DNA of 64,000 nt from positions 62,338 through 126,337 of the forward strand of contig NZ_KE384009.1 in NCBI RefSeq assembly GCF_000423365.1, written 5' to 3'. The translations under genes and the position numbers were made by a program. Shown piece by piece: positions 54,744 through 63,008 of the stretch. This DNA is from Maritalea myrionectae DSM 19524 (GTDB taxonomy: Bacteria > Pseudomonadota > Alphaproteobacteria > Rhizobiales > Devosiaceae). The stretch's first letter is position 1, and the number at the start of each line of letters is the position of its first letter. The notes beneath the pieces are model-generated. The model saw nothing but the letters and a program-made list of their open reading frames with translations. It made no database searches and was not told the DNA's origin.

Positions 54744-55876
54744 ACAAACTTAAGGTTTTGACAATTCTAGGCACCCGTCCGGAAATAATTAGACTTTCAA
54801 GGGTGATGGACACGCTGGATCAATATTGTAATCATAAGATTGTTCATACGGGGCAGAATTGGGATTATGAATTGAACGAGATATTTTTTGCAGATCTCGG
54901 TGTGCGTAAACCCGACTATTTTTTGGGCGTCGGAGGGGGGTCACTTGGTCAAACTTTAGGTGCCATTCTCTGTGAGACCGAAAGAGTTATTGCGGAAGAA
55001 CATCCCGACGCTATCTTAATTCTTGGGGATACAAATTCAGCCATCTCCGCGATTATGGCACGACGCATGAAGGTGCCTGTTTATCACATGGAAGCGGGAA
55101 ACAGGTCATATGACAGGAATGTTCCAGAGGAGACCAATCGTAAGTTGGTTGACCATATCTCTGACTTTAATCTTGTCTACACTGAGCATGCCCGTAGGCA
55201 TTTGTTGTCGGAGGGCTTTCCACATCGTCGTATTTATTTGACTGGAAGCCCAATGCAAGAGGTATTGTCACATTACCGCTCAAAGATAGAGAAGTCTGAC
55301 ATTCTAGGAGCGAACAATCTTAAGAAGAAAGAGTATTTCATCGTCTCATTACATCGTGAGGAAAATGTAGACGACAAGGACCGCCTCGGCCAACTGATGA
55401 GTGCGCTTAACGGTCTTGCTGATATGTATGGCTTCCCAATTCTGGTTTCTACTCACCCGCGAACCCGCAACCGACTTGAAGCTCTTGCCTATCAGATGAA
55501 TGATATCGTCAGCTTTGCGAAGCCATTTGGGTTTCATGATTATAACAATCTTCAAATGAACTCATTTTGTGCAATTTCAGACAGCGGCACGATTGCAGAA
55601 GAAGCATCAATTTTGGACTTTCCCGCCATCACTCCACGTGATGCCATTGAACGCCCCGAAGCTCTTGATGTTGGCAGTATTATTATGACCGGTGTACAAA
55701 AGGATGCAATTCTGGCTGGTGTAGAAGCAGTCACCAAAATGCACGCTAGACACGGCGAGATGCCTTTACCTAAAGACTATGGAGTTACCAACACGTCAGA
55801 ACGAGTGGTGTCGTTAATCCTGGGAACTGCAAAGCTTAGCAATGGTTGGGACGGAATTAGAGAATTCAAAAATTGA
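54740..55876 (+). CDS. fnlC: UDP-N-acetylglucosamine 2-epimerase family (FnlC/CapG/WbjD)
   Basis: A 378-residue protein of the WecB fold. Signatures are ILGTRPEIIRLSRVMD, HTGQNWDYELNEIFF, MEAGNRSYDRNVPEETNRKLVDHISD and SDSGTIAEEASILDFPAI. Unlike WecB proper, the GNRSYDRNVPEE wording is that of the FnlC/CapG branch, which makes UDP-L-FucNAc. It completes the three-enzyme path. The gene overlaps fnlB by 4 bp and the sugar transferase by 4 bp. Confidence 0.9.
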   Translation: MNKLKVLTILGTRPEIIRLSRVMDTLDQYCNHKIVHTGQNWDYELNEIFFADLGVRKPDYFLGVGGGSLGQTLGAILCETERVIAEEHPDAILILGDTNSAISAIMARRMKVPVYHMEAGNRSYDRNVPEETNRKLVDHISDFNLVYTEHARRHLLSEGFPHRRIYLTGSPMQEVLSHYRSKIEKSDILGANNLKKKEYFIVSLHREENVDDKDRLGQLMSALNGLADMYGFPILVSTHPRTRNRLEALAYQMNDIVSFAKPFGFHDYNNLQMNSFCAISDSGTIAEEASILDFPAITPRDAIERPEALDVGSIIMTGVQKDAILAGVEAVTKMHARHGEMPLPKDYGVTNTSERVVSLILGTAKLSNGWDGIREFKN

Positions 55877-56463
55877 CAAAATCAGATAGATTTAAAAAGC
55901 GCACCTTTGATTTCATCTTCTCCCTACTTGGACTTGTTCTAACCACGCCAATAATAATTCTTGGTTGGGTTTTGGCAACAATCTCTACAAGGAAGAATGG
56001 ATTTTTCTTTCAAGTACGAATTGGACGCAATTGTAGACCTTTCAAAATAGTCAAACTCAGAACTATGATGGATATCCCTGGAGGACATGTGACATCGATT
56101 GATGATCATCGGATTACTCCAACGGGGAAAATTCTCAGAAAGTGGAAAATTGATGAGTTGCCACAACTTTGGAATATATTGGTAGGGGACATGTCTTTTG
56201 TTGGGCCGAGGCCAGATGTGCCTGGATATCTAGATAAGCTCCAGGGGCAAGATGCTGATATAGCAACGCTACGTCCCGGTATTACTGGTCCCGCCACTTT
56301 AAAATACAGGAATGAAGAGGAAATTTTGTCTAAAGTGGAAAACCAACAAGATTATAATGATAGGGTGATTTGGCCAGATAAAGTTAGAATCAATAAGAAG
56401 TATTTGGAAAACTGGTCTTTTCACAAAGATATTGCTTATATAAAGAGGACATTTTTTCGTTGA
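55873..56463 (+). CDS. Initiating sugar phosphate transferase (PglC/WcaJ C-terminal type)
   Basis: A 196-residue monotopic phosphoglycosyl transferase, the short form consisting of one membrane helix (about 12-35) plus the catalytic domain. Signatures are KLRTMMD, TPTGKILRKWKIDELPQLWNILVGDMSFVGPRPDVP and LRPGITGPATLKYRNEEE. It attaches the first sugar phosphate to undecaprenyl phosphate. The short form and GPATLKYRNEE wording resemble enzymes that use UDP-diNAcBac or UDP-QuiNAc-type sugars. TTG is the start, overlapping the fnlC stop (TTGA). Confidence 0.88.
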   Translation: MTKSDRFKKRTFDFIFSLLGLVLTTPIIILGWVLATISTRKNGFFFQVRIGRNCRPFKIVKLRTMMDIPGGHVTSIDDHRITPTGKILRKWKIDELPQLWNILVGDMSFVGPRPDVPGYLDKLQGQDADIATLRPGITGPATLKYRNEEEILSKVENQQDYNDRVIWPDKVRINKKYLENWSFHKDIAYIKRTFFR

Positions 56464-57344
56464 CTGTTAGTTTGCCATTTGTTCCGGTCATAATTATTGG
56501 TGCTGCGCGATCGGGCACAAATATTTTGCGGGATTGTCTTACCGGTTTAGAGGGCTTTGAAACTTGGGACTGTGACGAGATCAATCCGATTTGGCGGCAC
56601 GGAAATTTGACGTATCCAAACGATGAGATTCCTGTTGAAAAGGCAACCGAGAATGTTAAGTCATACGTGAGGAATCAATTCATAAGGCTTTGGAAGGAAA
56701 AAGGCCGACCAAGGTTTGTGGTGGAGAAAACTTGTGCGAACTCTTTAAGGGTTCCCTTTGTACATACAATTTTTCCAGAAGCAAAATTTGTTTTCATAGT
56801 CCGCGATGGTATAGATGTAATCGCCTCATCCAAGCATAGGTGGAAAGGTGAATTAGAATTACCTAAATTCAATTACTTTTATTCTAAAGCAAAATACGCA
56901 CCAAAATTGGATTTGCCTTGGTACGCAGCCAGCTTTATTCAAAGCCGTATCGGTCTTATTGCTGGAAACAAAAAAAACCTTAGGAGTTGGGGTCCTCGAT
57001 TTGAGGGTATGGATGGCCTCGCTGAATACTCACTAGAGGAGCTTTGTGCCACCCAGTGGGTGATATGTGTGGAAAAGGCCATGACGGATCTACACACCGT
57101 CCCCAACTCAAATGTGCATTCGCTTAAATATGAAAACCTAGTGTCAGATCCAGGAATTGAGTTAGAAAAAATTTCCCGATTTCTCGAATACACAACCGCT
57201 CAAAAAGTGGTCTCAGACGTCGCCAAGCAAGTTAGGAATAACTCTGTTGGCAAAGGAAAAGAAGTCTACGGTGCATTGCCAAGCCGAATAAAAGAGATCG
57301 TCGAGCCAACCAGAAGAAAACTCAATTATGAATTCTCAAACTAG
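56460..57344 (+). CDS. PAPS-dependent sulfotransferase
   Basis: A 294-residue cytosolic or membrane-associated sulfotransferase. The 5'-phosphosulfate loop GAARSGTN lies at 14-21 and the 3'-phosphate motif RDGIDVIASSKHRW near 118-131; KYENLVSDP is the later conserved segment. It would transfer sulfate from PAPS, probably to a sugar of the glycan made by this cluster. TTG start, 4-bp overlap with the preceding gene. cysD and cysN, encoding ATP sulfurylase that starts PAPS synthesis, lie at the end of the window. Confidence 0.87.
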   Translation: MTVSLPFVPVIIIGAARSGTNILRDCLTGLEGFETWDCDEINPIWRHGNLTYPNDEIPVEKATENVKSYVRNQFIRLWKEKGRPRFVVEKTCANSLRVPFVHTIFPEAKFVFIVRDGIDVIASSKHRWKGELELPKFNYFYSKAKYAPKLDLPWYAASFIQSRIGLIAGNKKNLRSWGPRFEGMDGLAEYSLEELCATQWVICVEKAMTDLHTVPNSNVHSLKYENLVSDPGIELEKISRFLEYTTAQKVVSDVAKQVRNNSVGKGKEVYGALPSRIKEIVEPTRRKLNYEFSN

Positions 57345-58467
57345 GATATTTTTGTCAAAGCCACACATGTCTGGCACTGAGATTTCGTTCATAAACGATG
57401 CATTTGAGAGCAACTTCGTCGCGCCTATCGGCCATCAGTTGGATCTATTCGAGGAAAAGGTTGCCAACTATCTTGGTGAAAATTGTTATTGTCTGGCCCT
57501 TGCGTCCGGCACAGCTGCTTTGCACCTTGGGCTTATCATTGCAGGCGTGGAACGTGAAAGCAGGGTTTGGATTTCGTCAATGACTTTTGCTGGTGGCATA
57601 TTTCCGGTTGCATATCAGGGGGGGGTGCCAGAGTTTTTTGACCTTGATCCGTCTTCGTGGACCATCTCCTGCGACCTGCTGGAAGAACGCCTTTTTAAGG
57701 CAAAGAAAGAAAATAGAATTCCTGCAGCAGTCGTTCCGACAGATTTATATGGACAAGGCTGTGATATGGACCGACTTGAAAGCCTTGCGGACCAGTATGG
57801 CTTCAAACTGATTTTCGATTCTGCTGAGAGTTTAGGGGCTGAGTTTAAACGGGGTAGGAAATGCGGCACGGCCGGCGATGCTTCTATTTTGTCATTTAAC
57901 GGAAACAAAATCATAACGACGTCCGGTGGAGGCATGTTGGTATCTCGGAGCAAGGACTTCATTGAACGGGCTCGATTTCTGGCAACTCAAGCACGTGATC
58001 CTGCGCCCCACTATCAGCATTCACATATTGGATATAATTATCGATTAAGCAATATTTCTGCGGCAATTGGTGTCGGTCAAATGACGGTGCTTGATGATCG
58101 AGTATCAGCGCGTAGAGCAGTTTTTGAGCGATATAGACAGGCCCTTGATTTCCGGGGTGTGGAGTTCATGCCGGAACCCACTGGCTATAGATCTTCCCGT
58201 TGGTTAACAGCTGCGGTTTTTGATCCTCAAATTATCGGCGTCGATCGTGAACAAATTCGCGTTGCCCTCGCTAGGGAAGGAATTGAGAGTCGGCCACTTT
58301 GGAAGCCAATGCATCTGCAGCCAGTATTCGCGGGTGCAAACTATTACGGCTCAGGTTTTGATGAAATGCTTTTCGAACGTGGTCTTTGCCTGCCCTCAGG
58401 AAGTGATCTCACAAATGATGAGCAAGATGAAGTAATAGGCATAATCAAAAAAACGATCGGGCGATAG
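57328..58467 (+). CDS. DegT/DnrJ/EryC1 sugar aminotransferase (PglE-like)
   Basis: A 379-residue PLP-dependent sugar aminotransferase. Signatures are FVAPIGHQLDLFEEKVANYLG, LASGTAALHLGL, the cofactor Asp in LIFDSAESLGAEF and the PLP lysine in LSFNGNKIITTSGGGMLV (about 187-204). The wording of that last motif is that of PglE-type enzymes, which aminate UDP-4-keto-6-deoxy-GlcNAc at C-4. The keto sugar could come from the dehydratase at 27794. It overlaps the sulfotransferase end by 17 bp. Confidence 0.9.
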   Translation: MNSQTRIFLSKPHMSGTEISFINDAFESNFVAPIGHQLDLFEEKVANYLGENCYCLALASGTAALHLGLIIAGVERESRVWISSMTFAGGIFPVAYQGGVPEFFDLDPSSWTISCDLLEERLFKAKKENRIPAAVVPTDLYGQGCDMDRLESLADQYGFKLIFDSAESLGAEFKRGRKCGTAGDASILSFNGNKIITTSGGGMLVSRSKDFIERARFLATQARDPAPHYQHSHIGYNYRLSNISAAIGVGQMTVLDDRVSARRAVFERYRQALDFRGVEFMPEPTGYRSSRWLTAAVFDPQIIGVDREQIRVALAREGIESRPLWKPMHLQPVFAGANYYGSGFDEMLFERGLCLPSGSDLTNDEQDEVIGIIKKTIGR

Positions 58468-58469
58468 AC

Positions 58470-59651
58470 ATGCGCATTTTGCTCACTCATCGTTTTTTTT
58501 GGCCAGACACAGCACCTTATGCACTGATTTTGAGAAAAATAGGCGATATCCTCGCTAATGATGGACATGAAGTCAGCGTGTTTTCGTCGCAGCCAAGCTA
58601 TCGGAATGCAAGCCAGGCAGAAAAGTCATCCCCAAAGAGAGAGCTATTGGGAAAGTTGAGTGTGCGCCGGGTAACAGTTATCCAAGGCGAAAAGAATAAC
58701 CCGCTCGCTCGGATTTTTAACGTTGCCATCTATTGTTTTTGGTTGTGCCTCCATATTCTGCGAGTCAAGCCAGATGTGGTCATGGCTTCCACATATCCTC
58801 CTGTAATTGCAGCATGGTGCGCTAGCTTTTTTGCCAAGTTGGTCGGCGCCAAGTTTATTTACCATGTAATGGACATTCATCCTGAAGTTTCAAAATTTAC
58901 AAACGGATTCCTCGGCAAGGGGGTGCCACTTAGAATATTGACTTGGCTGGATAATCAAACTTTACGGCGCTCAAGCAAGATCATTGTTTTGTCCGAAGAT
59001 ATGAAGAATACGCTTGTTGAACGCGGCTTGGACAATTTGCCTCTTGAAATCATAGAAAATCTGCCACTTGAAGACTTTGGTGAACAAGGTCAACCACCTA
59101 GCGAGTTTCTCAAGCCCAAAGGAAAAATCAGGGCAATATTTGCTGGCAATCTCGGCAAATATCAAAATTTACATCTCTTGGCAGAGGGGATTGCTGAATG
59201 CTTCAGTGCATATCCAAATCTGGAACTCGTCTTTATGGGAGATGGGCAAGCGCTTGCCGAGTTGAAGGAGAAATGGGAACGACATCCTCAAATTAAGTTT
59301 TTTCCGTTTTTACCATACCAGCAAGCAAAAGAAATCATGCGGGAGGCGGATATCGGTTTGGTCTCGCTAGCGCCAGATATTTACCGGGTTGCGTATCCTT
59401 CAAAAATTAGCACTTATAGAGCACTCGGTTTACCGATATTAGTATTGGTGGAGGGAAAGTGGATTCATGTAACAAATGGTTGTCCCAATTTCGATAAAGA
59501 TGGATTGGGTCCGGACGATTTTAAAGAGCTATTCAATCGGTTGCAGACAACATTGTCGGGAGATAAGAAAGACGTAGAAGTACCAAATTTGGCATGTGCA
59601 TTATCAGCAAAATTCATTAAAATATTTAATTCTTTAGTGCTTCCTTCGTGA
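58470..59651 (+). CDS. Glycosyltransferase family 4 (WbuB-like)
   Basis: A 393-residue GT-B glycosyltransferase. The acceptor domain begins ILLTHRFFWPDTAPYALILRKIGDILANDGHEVSVFSSQPSY, and the donor domain carries IFAGNLGKYQNLHLLAEGI and PSKISTYRALGLPILVLVEG. It resembles WbuB, which transfers N-acetyl-L-fucosamine in E. coli O26, in line with the fnlABC genes upstream. It starts 2 bp after the aminotransferase. The usual second Glu of the EX7E motif is not obvious (VSLAPDIYRVAYPSK). Confidence 0.86.
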   Translation: MRILLTHRFFWPDTAPYALILRKIGDILANDGHEVSVFSSQPSYRNASQAEKSSPKRELLGKLSVRRVTVIQGEKNNPLARIFNVAIYCFWLCLHILRVKPDVVMASTYPPVIAAWCASFFAKLVGAKFIYHVMDIHPEVSKFTNGFLGKGVPLRILTWLDNQTLRRSSKIIVLSEDMKNTLVERGLDNLPLEIIENLPLEDFGEQGQPPSEFLKPKGKIRAIFAGNLGKYQNLHLLAEGIAECFSAYPNLELVFMGDGQALAELKEKWERHPQIKFFPFLPYQQAKEIMREADIGLVSLAPDIYRVAYPSKISTYRALGLPILVLVEGKWIHVTNGCPNFDKDGLGPDDFKELFNRLQTTLSGDKKDVEVPNLACALSAKFIKIFNSLVLPS

Positions 59652-60742
59652 AAATACTAAGTATAGTCTCTTTGTTTATTACACTGTTCCCGTTTATTCT
59701 GAGCAGCCCGCTGGAAAGCGATACGCAACCCCATGCATATCTCGGGCTACTTGTTCTGTTATTGGCGGTTGCTGCTAGGCGGGGGCGTATGAAAAACCTG
59801 CTGTCAGTATTATTGTTAGGTTTATATCTTTCAGTACTCACATATTTGTTGGGGAGCCCAAAGTATGCGCTAGCAGTTTTTTTTGTTCCAACTACGGTTT
59901 ATGCATTAAACACACTGGAAAAGGATGTGGTAGAAAGTGCATTTAAGGTGGCACTCGTTTTATACTATTACGGAATTTTTTTGGAAATAGTTGCGCCAGA
60001 ATTTGTAGAAGCTGTCGTTTCCAATTACCGAAATTTGGGATCGCGCGGTTTCAATTCCTTTACTAGCGAGCCTTCGTATCTTGGCCTAACAGCCTTGTTG
60101 CTATTGGTAGGATTTTTGAGATTTAGATGTGGCATTGTCTGGTGTTTGGCTGCATTGGGACTGGTCTTTTTGTCTGGTTCACTGACCGTTATCGGTCCTA
60201 CAGTCTTCTTGATCTTTGTATATCTATCTTTACAAAAAGAATACCTTTTAGTAATTTCCTTTGTTTTCTTTTCTATATTAGCAATAATTATGCTTATGAT
60301 AGAAGGTGGGCGCTTTGCACAGTTAGTAAGCTCAATCCTACAAGATCCGCAGAATTTATTTGCAGATCAAAGTTTTAATGTGAGAATAAGTCGAGCTTTC
60401 AATCCAATCATTAACGCGATAAATGATTTTTTTGTACCGCACACCTTTGAGGAAGCGGAACAGAAATTCTTTGACCAAAAATTTCCTGAACGAACAAACT
60501 TTGTTTCAAATTTTTTATCTTATCTGTTTTATATATTGGGATTTTTTGCTCTTGTCCCAATATTTGTTTATCTGAAACATATCAAGATGAATTTGTTTAG
60601 TTTTTTAGTACTTACATTCATTGTTTTGGTAAATCTTTCATTTGTTTCGCCAATAACGATATTATTTTTGTCAATACTTTGCGATTTTTCTAGGGTGCGA
60701 ATTAGAAATTTGGATCATAAAAATAATGGCGATTGCAAATGA
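59648..60742 (+). CDS. Putative oligosaccharide polymerase (Wzy-like membrane protein)
   Basis: A 364-residue inner-membrane protein with about ten hydrophobic segments and a periplasmic loop containing SRGFNSFTSEPSYLGLTALLLL. Wzy polymerases share this layout but little sequence, so the assignment rests on topology and location. GTG start overlapping the GT4 stop (GTGA). The gene is very AT-rich, and its 3' end overlaps the convergent flippase gene by 72 bp. Confidence 0.72.
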   Translation: MKILSIVSLFITLFPFILSSPLESDTQPHAYLGLLVLLLAVAARRGRMKNLLSVLLLGLYLSVLTYLLGSPKYALAVFFVPTTVYALNTLEKDVVESAFKVALVLYYYGIFLEIVAPEFVEAVVSNYRNLGSRGFNSFTSEPSYLGLTALLLLVGFLRFRCGIVWCLAALGLVFLSGSLTVIGPTVFLIFVYLSLQKEYLLVISFVFFSILAIIMLMIEGGRFAQLVSSILQDPQNLFADQSFNVRISRAFNPIINAINDFFVPHTFEEAEQKFFDQKFPERTNFVSNFLSYLFYILGFFALVPIFVYLKHIKMNLFSFLVLTFIVLVNLSFVSPITILFLSILCDFSRVRIRNLDHKNNGDCK

Positions 60743-62023
60743 AAACTCTGCAATGATAAAAGTTAAAGCTACCTTGTAAATGTCGATATCGGTTACAAAA
60801 ACTAGAAATATTGAGATTATTTTTATAACCAGTTTTATAATTGCTACGGAGAATATGAGGCCGGTTTTCTTCTTTTGCAGCAATATTTGAAATAACAATA
60901 ATGAGACGACTAAAGGACCTAGGCTAAGGGCGTGTATAGCGAATATCTGACTAGTTAACAAAGTGTCGACTTCGTCGAAATTTCCTCGTTCGAATAATAT
61001 CGAAACTATGTTGCGTGCGAGAACGGACATTAATACTCCTGTGCAACACGCAACAAGAAATATAATGGTTACGATCCGCCTGTTTTCTGGTCCGATCTCA
61101 CCTGTTTTCGCAATTGCTTTTGCGACTTTTGGGGCCAATATGATATTGGTTGAGGTCCCAATTAGTGCAGCTACCGCCATCATTATCGCATAACTGTACT
61201 CTATCGCTGCAAGGTAGCCAGGACCTATGAGGTTGGACACTGACCTGTCTATCAGCCGACCACTTGACAGAATTAGTTGGATCAAAATAATGGAAACTAT
61301 TGCCCAAATGAGCGGAAGGTTGGACTTAAAGTGTCGATTTCCTCTTTGATGGTAGAGATGCGCAATATTGGCGTCTTTATTTGCCAGCCATAGACTAACT
61401 GCGAATATTGCGACACCTGAACCAAGACCAGCTAGGCCAATTGCATATGTTTGATTAGGCAAGCCTACAAAAATTAGTGCCAACAACAATATCACAAAAA
61501 AACCGGACCTTATCAGTTGCGATGCTGCATTTGGCCAAATGGTTTTTTTGCTACTCAGAAGTGCTCTAAGGGGAATTGAAAGAAATACAAAGAAAAACAT
61601 GCACCAGCACAAAGCACCAACGACTATAAGGTTGTGCCTGTCAGCGCCTCTAATTTCAGGTGCAAACAAGCTTGCTTGCATGGGCATCGTGAGGATACCA
61701 ACTACCATCGTGACGGCGGCGATAAGAAAGGTGCTTCTGAAAGCTGTGCTAGAATTGAGACTTTCTTGCCCATCTTGATTGGACAAAAAGTATGGAATCA
61801 ATATAGCGACGAGCGATACTGCTAGACTGTCGCTGAAGATTGATGGTAGGCCGTAGGCAACTCTGAAAATTTCAGCATTGATCGAAGTACCAAATAGGCT
61901 TGCAACGATAACTTCGCGCCCGAAGCCCGCAATTAGGCCCAACCCCATCAATATAGGTATCAATAGGGTTTTGAAATAAGTGAGCATTGATTGCTTCTCA
62001 TGGAGAATATACTGTTTTAACAC
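60671..62023 (-). CDS. MurJ/MviN-like lipid-linked oligosaccharide flippase (Wzx role)
   Basis: A 450-residue protein of the MOP superfamily with about 12-14 hydrophobic segments. The N-terminal GLGLIAGFGREVIVASLFGTSINAEIFRVAYGLPSIFSDSL has the wording of MurJ/MviN family members, which elsewhere flip lipid II; cluster-borne relatives flip lipid-linked sugars. It is convergent with the Wzy-like gene with a 72-bp 3' overlap, and divergent from cysD. An alternative start is at 61987. It is shorter than housekeeping MurJ, supporting a dedicated glycan role. Confidence 0.83.
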   Translation of the reverse strand: MLKQYILHEKQSMLTYFKTLLIPILMGLGLIAGFGREVIVASLFGTSINAEIFRVAYGLPSIFSDSLAVSLVAILIPYFLSNQDGQESLNSSTAFRSTFLIAAVTMVVGILTMPMQASLFAPEIRGADRHNLIVVGALCWCMFFFVFLSIPLRALLSSKKTIWPNAASQLIRSGFFVILLLALIFVGLPNQTYAIGLAGLGSGVAIFAVSLWLANKDANIAHLYHQRGNRHFKSNLPLIWAIVSIILIQLILSSGRLIDRSVSNLIGPGYLAAIEYSYAIMMAVAALIGTSTNIILAPKVAKAIAKTGEIGPENRRIVTIIFLVACCTGVLMSVLARNIVSILFERGNFDEVDTLLTSQIFAIHALSLGPLVVSLLLFQILLQKKKTGLIFSVAIIKLVIKIISIFLVFVTDIDIYKVALTFIIAEFSFAIAIIFMIQISNSHPRKIAKY

Positions 62024-62096
62024 AAACTACCATAAATGGGTCTTGCTTATGGCGTGACTTAAGAACGCTGATTGACATACAACGTTTGAGATATCA

Positions 62097-63008
62097 ATGA
62101 ATTTATTCAAATCCTTTTCCCACCTCTCAGCCTTACAAGCGGAGAGCATTGAGATATTTCGCGAAGTCGCGGCCAGTTTTGAGCGGCCGGTGATGATGTA
62201 TTCGATTGGCAAGGATTCAAGCGTGCTGTTGCATTTGGCGCGCAAGGCATTTTTTCCCTCAAAGATTCCGTTCCCGCTTTTGCATGTGGACACCACGTTT
62301 AAGTTCCGCGAAATGATCGCCTTTCGCGATCGCATGGCCGAGCAGCATGGCTTTGATTTGATCACCCACACGAACCAAGAAGGGGTGGCTGAGAACATCA
62401 ACCCGTTTGACCATGGCTCGGCGCGCTATACGGACATTATGAAAACCGTGGCGCTGCGCCAGGCGTTGAACGCTGGACAATATGATGCGGCAATTGGTGG
62501 TGCACGTCGGGATGAGGAAAAGTCCCGCGCCAAGGAGCGTGTGTTCTCGCACCGCAATGCCCAACATGCATGGGACCCCAAAAACCAGCGACCCGAGCTT
62601 TGGCGCTTGTTCAATACCCGCATCTCCCCGGGCGAGAGCATGCGCGTGTTCCCCTTATCCAATTGGACCGAGTTGGACATTTGGACCTATATTTATAAAG
62701 AGGAAATCGAGATCCCGTCGCTTTATCTGGCCAAGCCGCGTCCGGTTGTGGAGCGTTCTGGCACCTTGATCATGGTCGATGATGATCGTTTGCCTTTGGA
62801 AGAAGGCGAAGTGCCAGAAGAAAAAATGGTGCGGTTCCGCACCCTCGGCTGCTATCCGCTGACCGGCGCTCTTGAATCTGAGGCGGCCACCTTGCCCGAA
62901 ATCATTATGGAAATGAACGCCTCGCGCACCTCAGAGCGGGAAGGGCGCCTGATCGATAGCGATCAGGCCGGATCGATGGAGAAGAAAAAGCAAGAGGGCT
63001 ACTTCTAA
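62097..63008 (+). CDS. cysD: Sulfate adenylyltransferase subunit 2 (CysD)
   Basis: A 303-residue PP-loop ATP sulfurylase subunit. The pyrophosphatase loop [14 protein letters not shown] lies near 35-48, [11 protein letters not shown] near 64-74, and [17 protein letters not shown] near 139-155; [15 protein letters not shown] is conserved in the family. With CysN it makes adenosine 5'-phosphosulfate from ATP and sulfate. Length is normal. Its stop overlaps the cysN start (TAATG). Confidence 0.95.
   Translation: MNLFKSFSHLSALQAESIEIFREVAASFERPVMMYSIGKDSSVLLHLARKAFFPSKIPFPLLHVDTTFKFREMIAFRDRMAEQHGFDLITHTNQEGVAENINPFDHGSARYTDIMKTVALRQALNAGQYDAAIGGARRDEEKSRAKERVFSHRNAQHAWDPKNQRPELWRLFNTRISPGESMRVFPLSNWTELDIWTYIYKEEIEIPSLYLAKPRPVVERSGTLIMVDDDRLPLEEGEVPEEKMVRFRTLGCYPLTGALESEAATLPEIIMEMNASRTSEREGRLIDSDQAGSMEKKKQEGYF

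Noticed and set aside
62072..62077. TTGACA upstream of cysD considered as its promoter
   Set aside because: A -10 at normal spacing would fall at the cysD start codon, with no evidence of downstream initiation.
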